DNA of 64,000 nt from an uncultured Cohaesibacter sp. (GCF_963676485.1 NZ_OY781114.1:3736501-3800500), one strand, 5' to 3'; positions 25,549 to 34,301 are shown, numbered from the stretch's first letter. Numbers and translations are program-made. Notes: a model not told the origin generated them from the letters alone.

Positions 25549-26507
25549 TGCTGAATCTGTCTACGTTTTTGCGCAATGTTATTCCCACCTATGCCATGCC
25601 AGTCGCTTTGCTGGTTGTGATTGGCCTCTTCGGGATTATGGCGCCAGTGTTTTTGACCGCTTCAAACTTCACGGCGATCATCTATCAAATGTCGATTACG
25701 GGCATCATGGCCGTTGGGATGACCTTTGTGATCATGACCGGTGGTATTGATCTCTCTGTAGGGCCGGTTTTGGCTAGTTCTGGGCTGGTTGTGTTCTTCC
25801 TGCTCCATATTGCCCATTTCCCGCTTATTCCCGCTGTTGCATTGGGTATTCTGACCGGAGCGGTGACGGGAGCGATTAGCGGGTTTGTAGTCTCTGTGTT
25901 CAAGCTGCCCGCAATGATCGTAACCTTGGGTATGCTTTCCATCGTTCGAGGCACCGCGCTTCTTGCCGGTGGTCCAGACTTGCATCTGGTCAAGAACCAG
26001 CCCGGTTTCGAGTTCATCGGCAATGGCTTCTTGTTTGGTATCCCGTTCGCCATCTGGATCTTCGCTTTCGTCAGCGTGTTGTTTATCTTTATCCAGAAGC
26101 GCACCACTTTCGGCCTGCAAGTTGCCTCTCTGGGTGACAATGAAAGAGCTGCCTATCTCTCAGGTCGGCGTGTCAGGCTCGTCAAGATGATGACCTATGT
26201 GATTTGCGGCATGGGGGCTGCCTTAGCGGGCATCATTCAGAGCTCACAGGTGCATACGGCAGCAGCCACCTATGGCGAGTTTGGTACTGAGCTAGACGTT
26301 ATCGCAGCCGTTGTACTGGGGGGCGCCAGCCTGCTTGGCGGTAAGGGATCTGTTGCCCGTACCATTCTGGGAGTGCTGTTTCTGGCTGTGCTCAACAACG
26401 GGTTCAACATTCTCAATGTGCCTATCGACTATCAGCTCATCATCAAGGGCGTCATTATCGTGGTTGCGCTTTCCTTAACTGAATGGGCCAACTCGAAAGT
26501 GGCGTAG
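25548..26507 (+). CDS. CUT2 sugar ABC transporter permease, second subunit
   Basis: This 319-residue membrane protein has the family blocks TGGIDLSVGPVLASSG, AMIVTLGMLSIVRGTAL and SLGDNERAAYLSGRR. It differs clearly from the first permease at 23006 in its loops, which supports a heterodimeric channel. ATG at 25548 follows GGAGG and shares one base with the ATPase stop. A terminator hairpin follows. Confidence 0.85.
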   Translation: MLNLSTFLRNVIPTYAMPVALLVVIGLFGIMAPVFLTASNFTAIIYQMSITGIMAVGMTFVIMTGGIDLSVGPVLASSGLVVFFLLHIAHFPLIPAVALGILTGAVTGAISGFVVSVFKLPAMIVTLGMLSIVRGTALLAGGPDLHLVKNQPGFEFIGNGFLFGIPFAIWIFAFVSVLFIFIQKRTTFGLQVASLGDNERAAYLSGRRVRLVKMMTYVICGMGAALAGIIQSSQVHTAAATYGEFGTELDVIAAVVLGGASLLGGKGSVARTILGVLFLAVLNNGFNILNVPIDYQLIIKGVIIVVALSLTEWANSKVA

Positions 26508-26536
26508 CGACTTGTACGGAGAACTTGAAATCAGAA

Positions 26537-26569
26537 AAGAAGAGTGGGTGCGCCTGCTCTTCTTCTTTT
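26537..26569 (+). terminator. rho-independent terminator after sugar ABC operon
   Basis: AAGAAGAG and CTCTTCTT form an 8-bp stem with a 12-nt loop, then CTTTT. It separates the transporter operon from the two-component genes. Confidence 0.6.
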
Positions 26570-26673
26570 GCTCAATTGCTCGTGCCAAAAGCTTTCCAAC
26601 TGGGTGTCTGAGAGATGTTCGATGATCAACCAATTTGGTTGTTGCGCAGACAGCTATGGATTAAGATATTGCA

Positions 26674-27906
26674 ATGACAGATAAATCCCCAATTCCGGCT
26701 ACTTTTTCGACTGAACGGGTCATAAATATCACCCGCGCTATCGCTGGCCGTGTCGGTTATCAGGCCGTTATTGATGCAATGAGCGAAGAGATCCAGGAGA
26801 TTTTGCCGCATAATCATTTTGATGTCGTCATTCTGGATGAGGCCAAGGAAAATCTGGTTGCTTACGAAACCGGTATCCAGACAGCATGGGGAGGGATCAA
26901 TCGGAAAAATGTTTCGACCAGTCCTATCCGCGACATCCTCCTGGGCAAGGTGGATTATCTGATCACCGCGAATGCAATGGAAGACCTGCGTTTCAATAAT
27001 GAAAGCATGTTCAACGCGCCGATCTTTGAACATACCCTGAGGTCGCGATTGCATGTGCAGGTGCGGGTTGCTGGAGAATTGATCGGAGCCTTGTCAATAT
27101 CTTCGACAAGACCCGATCTTTATTCTCTGGAGCATATCGAGAATGCTAAGCTGCTCAGCGATCTGATTGGTCCCTATTTCTTCGCCCTGTGGCAGTCGGA
27201 ACTGGTGCGGGTTTCTGAAATCGCCCGTGTCAAGGAAGCCGCCCGACTGGAAGGACTGCGATCTGGAGCGCGCTATGTTACCGATGAGCTGGAGCGAGCG
27301 CGGGCGCAGATCGGCATGGATTTGCATGATCAAACCTTGGCAGACCTCTCGCGCACTTTGCGCTGGCTCGGCTCGGTGGAAGAGCTGGATGGTGAGGATT
27401 TAAATGATCTCAAGGAAGAATTGGCGCATTGCCTTTTGGGGCTAAGGCATATTGTGGATGATGCCAAGCCAACCGTCCTAGAGATGTTTGGGCTGATTGA
27501 AGCCGTACAGGCGCAGTTGGACCGGCAAATCAAAACCGCACGGCAGGATATCTCCGTCGAGATTATTGACCAGTCTGATGGGCTCATCGATGAGTTGCCG
27601 CTGAATCTCAGGTTGGTTTTCTATCGTATTCTGCAGGAAGCGGGAAACAACTCTATTCGCCATTCCGGCTGCAGCCATCTTGTCGTCACTTTCAAGAGTG
27701 ACGCAGAGCAATTGGTCATTTCTTTTAAAGACAATGGGTGTGGCTACCACAAGGAAAGTTACGCCAGCTGCGGTGGGATGCTGAATATGAAAACCCGCGC
27801 TTCTCTGGTTGGGGCCAAAGTGCATTTCTCTCAGCCCGGTAGTCCGGCTGAACTGACAATCTCCTACCATCAGGAACAGGGCCCTAGGGAGCCGAACACA
27901 AAATGA
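26674..27906 (+). CDS. NarL-type sensor histidine kinase with GAF domain
   Basis: This 410-residue protein has an N-terminal GAF domain (about residues 12-175, including LPHNHFDVVILDEA and VAGELIGALSISS), a coiled-coil linker, a HisKA_3 phosphoacceptor H218 in IGMDLHDQTLADLSRTLRWL and a C-terminal ATPase domain (LQEAGNNSIRHSG; ISFKDNGCGY; GGMLNMKTRA). It has no membrane segment, so it senses a cytoplasmic signal. The next gene overlaps it as ATGA and encodes its response regulator. The signal is unknown; the neighbouring sugar transporter is a reasonable candidate target. Confidence 0.85.
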   Translation: MTDKSPIPATFSTERVINITRAIAGRVGYQAVIDAMSEEIQEILPHNHFDVVILDEAKENLVAYETGIQTAWGGINRKNVSTSPIRDILLGKVDYLITANAMEDLRFNNESMFNAPIFEHTLRSRLHVQVRVAGELIGALSISSTRPDLYSLEHIENAKLLSDLIGPYFFALWQSELVRVSEIARVKEAARLEGLRSGARYVTDELERARAQIGMDLHDQTLADLSRTLRWLGSVEELDGEDLNDLKEELAHCLLGLRHIVDDAKPTVLEMFGLIEAVQAQLDRQIKTARQDISVEIIDQSDGLIDELPLNLRLVFYRILQEAGNNSIRHSGCSHLVVTFKSDAEQLVISFKDNGCGYHKESYASCGGMLNMKTRASLVGAKVHFSQPGSPAELTISYHQEQGPREPNTK

Positions 27907-28628
27907 AGGGACGCTCGATCCTGATTGTTGAAGATGATTTGCTGCACCGTGAATTCCTGTGCAAGGTGGTGAGCAATCCGGATATGGGATTTGTTGACGT
28001 GCTGGAAGCGTCTGATGGAGAGGAGGGGCTTGCTCTGGCTCAGAAGTTCCGCCCTGATGCGATCATTCTTGATTTGCAAATTCCCAAGATTACCGGCGTT
28101 GATGTCGCCAAGGCCGTTTGGGCGAAATTTCCTGAGCTGCCCATCATGTTTTGGTCTAACTATGCCGATGAAGCTTATGTTCGCGGCGTGGCCAAGGTCG
28201 CACCATCGGAAACCGCCTATGGCTATCTTCTCAAATCTTCATCTTCAGATCGGCTGGAACGAGCAATCAAGGGAATTTTTGAAGATCGGCAGACGATCAT
28301 TGATTATGAAGTTGTCGGAATTCAGAAGCGGTCAAAAAACAGCTATCACGCTCTGACTGATACTGAATATGAAGTGCTGCTGGATATCGCTCTGGGACTG
28401 ACTGACAGTGCCATTTCGGAACGACGCTGTATTTCACTGCGCACTGTACAAAGTCGGCTACAAAGCATTTACTCCAAAATGGGCATAAGCGACGTGCCTA
28501 GCACCAAAGGCGGGGCGGTTTTTAATCGTCGGAATCGTGCTGTTGTCCTTGCTCTGCTCGCACGGCAAATTAATAGCAAGACTCTGGAAGCCTTGAATAA
28601 TGAACTAGACTTCGTTGATGTCGAGTAG
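27903..28628 (+). CDS. NarL/LuxR-type response regulator
   Basis: This 241-residue regulator has a receiver domain with acidic pocket E10-D11-D12, phosphoacceptor D57 (IILDLQIP) and K111, and a C-terminal LuxR-type helix-turn-helix at about 150-200 (LTDTEYEVLLDIALGLTDSA then ISLRTVQSRLQSIYSKMGI). It partners with the histidine kinase upstream. A longer linker and a tail of about 30 residues are unusual but do not break the domains. Confidence 0.85.
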   Translation: MKGRSILIVEDDLLHREFLCKVVSNPDMGFVDVLEASDGEEGLALAQKFRPDAIILDLQIPKITGVDVAKAVWAKFPELPIMFWSNYADEAYVRGVAKVAPSETAYGYLLKSSSSDRLERAIKGIFEDRQTIIDYEVVGIQKRSKNSYHALTDTEYEVLLDIALGLTDSAISERRCISLRTVQSRLQSIYSKMGISDVPSTKGGAVFNRRNRAVVLALLARQINSKTLEALNNELDFVDVE

Positions 28629-28782
28629 GTCGCTTTGAGCCGATCCTGTTCTTATTGAGATTTTTAAGCGGTCTTGTTTTGGGGGAAGGCTTTTAAGTAG
28701 CTCTTACTTTTTAGGAGAGGGAGAAGCGCCAGGGGCCGCTCTATGGTTGCTGCACTGCTCAAGGCCTCAGACGGAGCTTTTT

Positions 28783-29970
28783 CTAGCCCCTGAGCTTCAC
28801 CACTTTCGCTTCGGCCCCAGTCACAAAGTCCGCCCATTTCTGCATCAGTATTCGGCGCTGGTCTAATAGATCGGATCTGGCATAGGAGCGTTCAACTTTA
28901 TTTCCAATGATATGACCTAAGGCCGTTTCAGCTACATCGTATGACGCGGCCTCAGTGTCTTGCACCCAACTCCGAAAAGCCGTTCGTAGCCCATGTGGTC
29001 GTCCATCTTCCTCGATGTCATCCAAAGCCTTCTCGACGGATCGGTCAGAAAGAGGTTTCCCCTTCCTTGCAGAGAAGAGATAGTCTTCGTCGGTTTCTTC
29101 CATCCAAGAGGATACAAGTTCTTGCGCTTGTACTGACAACGGTACTCTGAAGGCCTCTGCTTTCCCTTCACGCCCTTTCATGCGATCTTCTGGTACAGTC
29201 CATAAATCTCCGTCGAATTCCTCTCTACGGGCGGCTCTGGCAGAATGAATGCGCACTGCCGTCAGGATTACCAACTTCAAGGCTCTATGTGTTGTCTTGT
29301 CGTCTTGTAGCTTGGCATATAGGTCTGGGATTTCACGCCAGTCTGTTGCCTCGATATGAGTTGTTGTGTGGTTCACCTCTCCAAGCATATGCACAGCTCT
29401 TTCTACGATCAGTGGGCTTGTCTGATATCCGCATAGCTCTCCGTGCTTGAATATGATCCTGAGGCGTTGCCAAGCCTTTTCCGCCGTTGGGTGCTTTGTC
29501 TTCCAGATCGGGCGCAAGGTATCGGCTACATGCTTCTGTGTAATCTGACTAACACGCATCTTACCAATTTTCGATATGACGTGTGTCTTGAGAGGAGAAT
29601 ACCAACGTCCTCGGTTTCCTCCGCCTCTCAAGCCAGCCTTCTTTGCCTCAAGGGTCATCAATGCCAAGTCTTCGAGAGTTGGGTCTTCACTGTTCAGTTC
29701 TTCAGCAGCGGCTTGACGTTGTCGTTCTCGCTCTGAGATAGGATCGGTTCCAGCCCTGAGATGCTCGGCCCACTTATCCCGTTCGCGCCTGGCTTCGGCA
29801 AGGCTCACAGTCGGATAGGAGCCAAGCCCCATTTCTCTGCGCTTATCTCCGAATGAATATCTGTAGATCCATTTTGCTCCTGTCTTCGTTTTCACAAAAT
29901 ACAGGCCTCCACCATCGGCATGCTTACCAATCGGAGCATTTTTGATTTGGAGAGGTTTTAACTTGTTCAT
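28783..29970 (-). CDS. P4-type tyrosine integrase (DUF4102 N-terminal domain)
   Basis: This 395-residue recombinase has the DUF4102 N-terminal part (HADGGGLYFVKTKTGAKWIY, LGSYPTVSLAEARRE), a middle SAM-like domain, and the catalytic set: R in LTAVRIHSAR, H-x-x-R in RPHGLRTAFRSW, H in ALGHIIGN and the nucleophile Y in ERSYARSD. It should insert and excise the island at a tRNA-type site. ATG at 29970 starts right before the conserved domain; an upstream start would add a WWA-repeat peptide. It points leftward, into the island, and its start lies about 150 bp from the candidate attachment site at 30121. Confidence 0.9.
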   Translation of the reverse strand: MNKLKPLQIKNAPIGKHADGGGLYFVKTKTGAKWIYRYSFGDKRREMGLGSYPTVSLAEARRERDKWAEHLRAGTDPISERERQRQAAAEELNSEDPTLEDLALMTLEAKKAGLRGGGNRGRWYSPLKTHVISKIGKMRVSQITQKHVADTLRPIWKTKHPTAEKAWQRLRIIFKHGELCGYQTSPLIVERAVHMLGEVNHTTTHIEATDWREIPDLYAKLQDDKTTHRALKLVILTAVRIHSARAARREEFDGDLWTVPEDRMKGREGKAEAFRVPLSVQAQELVSSWMEETDEDYLFSARKGKPLSDRSVEKALDDIEEDGRPHGLRTAFRSWVQDTEAASYDVAETALGHIIGNKVERSYARSDLLDQRRILMQKWADFVTGAEAKVVKLRG

Positions 29971-29973
29971 TTC

Positions 29974-30007
29974 AGCCCACCATCCAGCCCACCATTGAGC
30001 CCACCAT
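29974..30007. repeat. three tandem 10-bp repeats at integrase start
   Basis: AGCCCACCAT occurs perfectly at 29974-29983, 29986-29995 and 29998-30007, a 12-bp period. On the minus strand it reads ATGGTGGGCT just before the integrase ATG. Such spacing fits arm-type integrase or excisionase sites, or autoregulation of the integrase. Confidence 0.55.
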
Positions 30008-30120
30008 TTGAAGCGCATTTTATTGGTACACGATGGGACGTATTGGAAACAAGACTTAGCTAAGTTATTGGCATTATTGGACGATATGAAACTGTTAGGA
30101 ACTCGTTGAACCTACTTCTC

Positions 30121-30145
30121 GGTGTGTCTCGGCCGCACCAAGTTT
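30121..30145 (+). other. candidate attachment site: tRNA-Leu 3'-end-like sequence
   Basis: GGTGTGTCTCGGCCGCACCA at 30121-30140 resembles the 3' end of a tRNA-Leu (acceptor half GGCCGC plus ACCA discriminator and CCA). No matching 5' acceptor arm lies upstream, so it is a fragment, not a gene. It is followed by a strong terminator, as real tRNA genes often are. This is what remains when an island inserts in a tRNA gene and the intact copy is rebuilt at the far end, here off the left edge of the window. Confidence 0.4.
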
Positions 30146-30178
30146 TCTCTTGGAAAACTTGATTTCCTTAATGGAAAC

Positions 30179-30206
30179 AAAAAGGTTGCTTCGGCAGCCT
30201 TTTTTG
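30179..30206. terminator. rho-independent terminator with UUCG loop
   Basis: A-rich arm plus GGTTGC, loop TTCG, then GCAGCC and a T-run give a perfect 11-bp stem if the A/T arms are included. It can act in both directions. It lies 40 bp after the tRNA-like sequence and may be the old tRNA gene terminator. Confidence 0.75.
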
Positions 30207-30309
30207 TTGTTTGCGCTCTTTCCGAATGTGTGCTGCAAGCGGTGCATCATTTTGTGCGGCAAAGGCCTGTGTTATGCGTCAGGAATACCGCTATTTGCAA
30301 GCCCGATAA

Positions 30310-30531
30310 AGGCGCTGGCACTATGTTTGGAGAGTGCATGCGGACGTGCCTCATCACTGCGATGCATCTTCTCAAATAATCCGAAAATCCTTCAAGACTG
30401 ACGATCTGACGCAAGCCAGAATGCTGCGCTATGAAGTTGCTGTGAAGCGAGCGTCAGCCCTTAACTATCGCTCTGCTCCTGCGTCTGATCTGTTGCCTGG
30501 TGCCCAAAACACGCATGGGTGCCCTCTGTAG
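30310..30531 (+). pseudogene. relic of a second tyrosine recombinase N-terminus
   Basis: In the frame after a TAA at 30307, the sequence reads HYVWRVHADVPHHC then QIIRKSFKTDDLTQARMLRYE, which matches the start of DUF6538-type phage integrases (YxxRRVPxxLR ... RxSLKTxDLxxAxxR). It stops after about 70 codons without the catalytic domain and has no start or ribosome site. It is probably a scar of a different integrated element at the same hot spot. Confidence 0.5.
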
Positions 30532-30764
30532 TCTCCTTCCTTTCCTTTCTATTCTTTCGCTTTCTGTTTCTTCCCAGCCGGGAAAGCTGTCTCTGGCGAC
30601 TCCAGCTCACTTTGAGAGTGACGCTAGGGAGTAGGTCATATGCCGGGGATTGTGAATGGATTTCCACTAGTGTGTCTCACTATTTGGACAGGAATTCTAC
30701 TATTTGACATTTCTCCTACGTGCTCCTAACCATTTTTTGGAGATATTCTACAAGGCAGCACGAA

Positions 30765-31562
30765 ATGGTTGAGCTATCCGCCAAACCCTCTTCTTTGAAG
30801 GGAACGCAAACGCTTGCGCGTGGTTTGGAAATTCTGCAGATCGTTGCATCAGACATAAAGGACGCTGGTGAGATCGCGAATGCCTTGGGTATTCCGCGCA
30901 GCACAGTGCATCGGATGCTGTCCAGTCTGGTTCAACTTGGATATCTATATAATCTGCCCAATCATGGCTATTTGCTCGGTCCGGAACTGGTTTTTCTCGG
31001 CCACAAGGCAGTGGAGCAGCAACCGCTCGCTCTTATTGCCGAGCCACATCTAAAGGCACTGGCAAGCCAAACCCGGGATACTGTGCATCTTGGCGTTCCC
31101 GATGGGGTAGAAGTCTTTTATCTCTCCAAGATTAACGGCACTCAAGGCGGTCTGGAGATGCGCTCCAAGGTCGGGCAGCGCATGCCGATGGCGTTTACCG
31201 GGCTTGGTAAAGCCCTGCTGATAGGCCTGCCGCCAGAACTGTGGTGCGATTATTATAACCGATGCTGCTCCTTGCAAGCGGGCCACCCTGAGCGTGTGGC
31301 TCCTCGTCCATGGAAAGAGGTCGAGGCTGACCTTGCTCGTTCGAGAGAAAGGGGCTTTGCCTTGGATATGGAAGAAAACGAGATTGGTATCCGCTGTGTG
31401 GCGGCTCCTATTTTTGATATTTCCCGCAAGCTGGTCGCCGCTGTCAGTGTTGCAAGTGCAGTCCCCTTCATGCCTCTGGAGCGTTTGAAAGAGCTTGCGC
31501 CTCTTGTGCGGGAAGCATCAAAAGCAATTTCTCAAGATATTGGAAGACGAGATATTGACTGA
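30765..31562 (+). CDS. IclR-family transcriptional regulator
   Basis: This 265-residue regulator has an N-terminal winged helix (LARGLEILQIVASD ... IPRSTVHRMLSSLVQLGYL) and the IclR effector domain (GLEMRSKVGQRMPMAFTGLGKALL, then GFALDMEENEIGIRCVAAPIFD). It most likely controls the dgo and tripartite transporter genes downstream by binding a sugar acid. ATG at 30765 gives the normal family N-terminus. It overlaps the kinase start by 8 nt, so regulator and kinase are co-transcribed, which implies autoregulation through the same promoter. Confidence 0.88.
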   Translation: MVELSAKPSSLKGTQTLARGLEILQIVASDIKDAGEIANALGIPRSTVHRMLSSLVQLGYLYNLPNHGYLLGPELVFLGHKAVEQQPLALIAEPHLKALASQTRDTVHLGVPDGVEVFYLSKINGTQGGLEMRSKVGQRMPMAFTGLGKALLIGLPPELWCDYYNRCCSLQAGHPERVAPRPWKEVEADLARSRERGFALDMEENEIGIRCVAAPIFDISRKLVAAVSVASAVPFMPLERLKELAPLVREASKAISQDIGRRDID

Positions 31563-32514
31563 ACAAGACCAAACCTCCTTGATCGCCCTCGACTGGGGAA
31601 CATCCAGCCTGCGTGCCTTTCGCATGAGCAGAAGCGGCGCAATACTGGAACGACGCGGAACAAAATACGGAATACAAAACCTCCCCGCAGCAGGGGTTGA
31701 CGGGTACGAACAAGCGTTTGCTGCAATCTGCGATGGCTGGACTGATCTCAATGTTCCGATAATTGCGGGAGGTATGGTGGGAAGTGCGCAGGGATGGGTG
31801 GAAGCCCCCTATATTGCGTGCCCTGCCAAGCTGGATGCTCTTTGTGGCAAGGGATCTTCCGTGACCACGCGCACAGGTGAAACAATCCTGATTGCGCCCG
31901 GCCTGATGTATCGCCCACAAGATGGAGCGCCTGATGTAATGAGGGGCGAGGAGATACAGATTGCAGGGACGGTTTCCCAGAACAAAATCTGGCAAGATAA
32001 ATCTCTTCTTGTCCTGCCTGGAACTCATTCCAAGTGGGTGAATGTGGGGGGCAACGTTGTTGAACGCTTCAACACCTTCATGACCGGAGAATTGTTCTCT
32101 CTGCTGTGTCAGCATTCCATTCTGGGACGGCTCATGCAGGATAAGGAGTCTGCGCAAGAAGAGGCTGCTGAAGCTGCCTTCTTTCTCGGAGTCGAAAAAG
32201 CGCATGAGACTGGGGGATGTTCATTGACGCATCAGCTGTTCAGTGTCCGGACCCATGGCTTGATGAAAGATATCCAGCCAACTCTGCTGGCGGACTATCT
32301 ATCCGGTCTGCTTATTGGGCACGAGATTGTTTCCAGTCGTGAAGAAGGATGGCTCGAAGGCGCTGTTCCCCTTGTGCTGGTTGGGGAAGACGCCCTCTGT
32401 TCACGCTATGCGGCTGCATTGGCGCATTTGTCGATACCGGTTGCGGCAAGGATCGAAAACCCGGCACCTGATGGGCTGTTCTGGCTTGCAAATGCAGCCG
32501 GCTTGCTGGATTGA
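31555..32514 (+). CDS. dgoK: 2-dehydro-3-deoxygalactonokinase
   Basis: This 319-residue enzyme phosphorylates 2-keto-3-deoxygalactonate, the middle step of the De Ley-Doudoroff galactonate pathway. It has the ASKHA-like start IALDWGTSSLRAFRM, the IIAGGMVGSAQGW block, LLVLPGTHSKWVNV and ERFNTFMTGELFSLL, all typical of DgoK. I chose TTG at 31555, which overlaps the IclR stop by 8 nt and lies after GGAAGACGAG; other starts would extend into the IclR frame. The aldolase follows 12 nt downstream. Confidence 0.88.
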   Translation: MTEQDQTSLIALDWGTSSLRAFRMSRSGAILERRGTKYGIQNLPAAGVDGYEQAFAAICDGWTDLNVPIIAGGMVGSAQGWVEAPYIACPAKLDALCGKGSSVTTRTGETILIAPGLMYRPQDGAPDVMRGEEIQIAGTVSQNKIWQDKSLLVLPGTHSKWVNVGGNVVERFNTFMTGELFSLLCQHSILGRLMQDKESAQEEAAEAAFFLGVEKAHETGGCSLTHQLFSVRTHGLMKDIQPTLLADYLSGLLIGHEIVSSREEGWLEGAVPLVLVGEDALCSRYAAALAHLSIPVAARIENPAPDGLFWLANAAGLLD

Positions 32515-32526
32515 GGAAGAAGATAA

Positions 32527-33177
32527 ATGTCAGACACTCTTTTAAACCGATTTGAAGTTGCCTTTGAAAAGCTGCCCCTTGTTGCCATCATGCGAGGTAT
32601 ACGCCCGGATGAGGCCATACCGCTGACGCAGGAGCTTTATGATCAAGGGTTTCGCTTGATCGAGATCCCTCTTAATTCACCCGACCCGTTCACCAGTATC
32701 GAAGCCGTTCGAAAGACGCTGCCGATGGATGCTCTGGTCGGTGCTGGCACAGTAACATCTGTGGCCGAGGTGAGCCGGCTCGAAACTATAGGTGCGGATC
32801 TCGTGGTTATGCCGCATTCGGATAGTGCCGTGATCAAGGCGGCTCGTGCTGCAGGCATGATCTGCACGCCGGGTATTGCTACTCCGACGGAAGCTTTCTC
32901 TGCCCTTGCGGCAGGCGCCAACGCGCTTAAGTGCTTTCCAGCCGAGTTGCTGGTTCCCTCGGTGGTAAAAGCCATCGGGACTGTTCTACCCAAGAAAACA
33001 AAATTGTTGCCTGTTGGCGGGATCCGCCCGGACAACATGCATGAATTTCTCGCGTCCGGTGCCGCAGGTTTCGGACTGGGAAGCGCGCTTTACAAGCCGG
33101 GTCTGGATGTGACCGGACTTGCTGAGCGGGCACAAAGCTTCGTTGCAGCTATCAGAAATGAACGGAAGGTTCTGTAA
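32527..33177 (+). CDS. dgoA: 2-dehydro-3-deoxy-6-phosphogalactonate aldolase
   Basis: This 216-residue class I aldolase splits 2-keto-3-deoxy-6-phosphogalactonate to pyruvate and glyceraldehyde 3-phosphate. The KDPG-aldolase motifs are visible: E in LIEIPLNSPDP, VGAGTVTS, and the Schiff-base lysine in ALKCFPAEL, then GGIRPDNMHEFLASGAAGFGLGS. The SPDP and CFPAE wording fits the galactonate rather than the gluconate enzyme. It follows dgoK in one operon. Confidence 0.88.
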   Translation: MSDTLLNRFEVAFEKLPLVAIMRGIRPDEAIPLTQELYDQGFRLIEIPLNSPDPFTSIEAVRKTLPMDALVGAGTVTSVAEVSRLETIGADLVVMPHSDSAVIKAARAAGMICTPGIATPTEAFSALAAGANALKCFPAELLVPSVVKAIGTVLPKKTKLLPVGGIRPDNMHEFLASGAAGFGLGSALYKPGLDVTGLAERAQSFVAAIRNERKVL

Positions 33178-33264
33178 CGAGGATCCGATTTATGCTTCGC
33201 GAATGATCGCGAGGCTTAGAACCATGACAGTAAATATTTCGAGTTAACTCGGGAGGGTAATAAT

Positions 33265-34227
33265 ATGAATCGTCGCACACTCATGCTTGGCACATTGATG
33301 GCTGCAGCAATGGGATTGGCTGGAGTTCAGGCTCATGCTGCAAGCTTTCCAAAGAAAGGCATCGAGCTGATCGTTCCATATTCTGCTGGTGGTGGCACTG
33401 ATCTGGTTGCCCGCGCCTTTGCTGACGCTGCCAACAAACATCTGGCAAAGTCAATCGGCGTCGTGAACCGCACCGGTGGCGGTGGCGCAGTTGGCCTCAC
33501 CGCAATTGCCAAGGCCCGTCCGAATGGATACACAATCGGCATGGGGACTGCTGAGATCACCATGTTGCCACATATGGGGCTTGCCAGCTTCAAAGCAGAC
33601 GAATTCAAGGCTGTTGCTCAGCTCAACGCAGACCCGAGTGCAATCACCGTTCGCGCTGATGCACCTTGGAACACCGTTGAAGAATTCCTGGCTTACGCAA
33701 AAGAACATCCGGGTGAAGTTCGTGTTGGCAACTCGGGGACCGGAGCTATTTGGCACCTCGCGGCAGAAGCTCTTTCCAAGGAAGCCGGTGTTAAATTCAA
33801 CAACGTTCCATTTGAAGGCGCAAACCCAGCCGTAACGTCTCTTCTGGGTGGCCATATTGAAGCTGTTTCTGTTAGCCCGGCTGAGGTTTCCAACTTCGTG
33901 AAAGCAGGCACCCTCAAGATGTTGGGTGTTATGGCTGACGAACGCGTGAAGGCTTTCCCTGATGTTCCTACTCTGAAGGAAGGCGGTATTGACCTTTCCA
34001 TCGGCACATGGCGCGGCATCGTTGTTCCGAACAAAGTTCCGGAAGACGCTATGAAGGTTATCAGCGAAGCCACCAAACAGGCTGCAGACGATCCTGCATT
34101 CCAGGAACAACTGGCCAAGATGAACCTTAACTTCTTCTATCTGGACGGTGACGCATTCCAGAAAAAGATTGCTCATGACGATGTTTATTACAAACAACTC
34201 ATGACGGACCTTGGTTTGGCAAAATAG
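33265..34227 (+). CDS. tripartite tricarboxylate-type transporter binding protein (TctC family)
   Basis: This 320-residue protein has a signal peptide (NRRTLMLGTLMAAAMGLAG ... AHA) and the TctC/Bug fold: IELIVPYSAGGGTDLVARAF, RTGGGGAVGLTAIAK, VRVGNSGTGAIWHLAAEAL. It binds an organic acid in the periplasm. Directly linked to galactonate-type catabolic genes, it probably binds galactonate or another aldonate, not citrate; this is inferred from context. AGGGAGG-like sequence precedes the start. Confidence 0.88.
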   Translation: MNRRTLMLGTLMAAAMGLAGVQAHAASFPKKGIELIVPYSAGGGTDLVARAFADAANKHLAKSIGVVNRTGGGGAVGLTAIAKARPNGYTIGMGTAEITMLPHMGLASFKADEFKAVAQLNADPSAITVRADAPWNTVEEFLAYAKEHPGEVRVGNSGTGAIWHLAAEALSKEAGVKFNNVPFEGANPAVTSLLGGHIEAVSVSPAEVSNFVKAGTLKMLGVMADERVKAFPDVPTLKEGGIDLSIGTWRGIVVPNKVPEDAMKVISEATKQAADDPAFQEQLAKMNLNFFYLDGDAFQKKIAHDDVYYKQLMTDLGLAK

Positions 34228-34251
34228 GGGCTCGCTCCTGATTTAATCTGT

Positions 34252-34283
34252 TCCGGTGGCATACTTTCGCGTTTGCCGCCGGA
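34252..34283 (+). other. intercistronic hairpin between tctC- and tctB-like genes
   Basis: TCCGGTGGCA and TGCCGCCGGA form a near-perfect 10-bp stem with a 12-nt loop. There is no T-run, so it more likely protects the 3' end of the abundant binding-protein message than ends transcription. Confidence 0.5.
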
Positions 34284-34301
34284 CGCATTGGAGATCTTAC
34301 T

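Noticed and set aside
30050-30140. Complete tRNA-Leu gene ending at 30140
   Set aside because: The 3' end looks right, but no 5' acceptor arm, D arm or anticodon stem can be drawn upstream.
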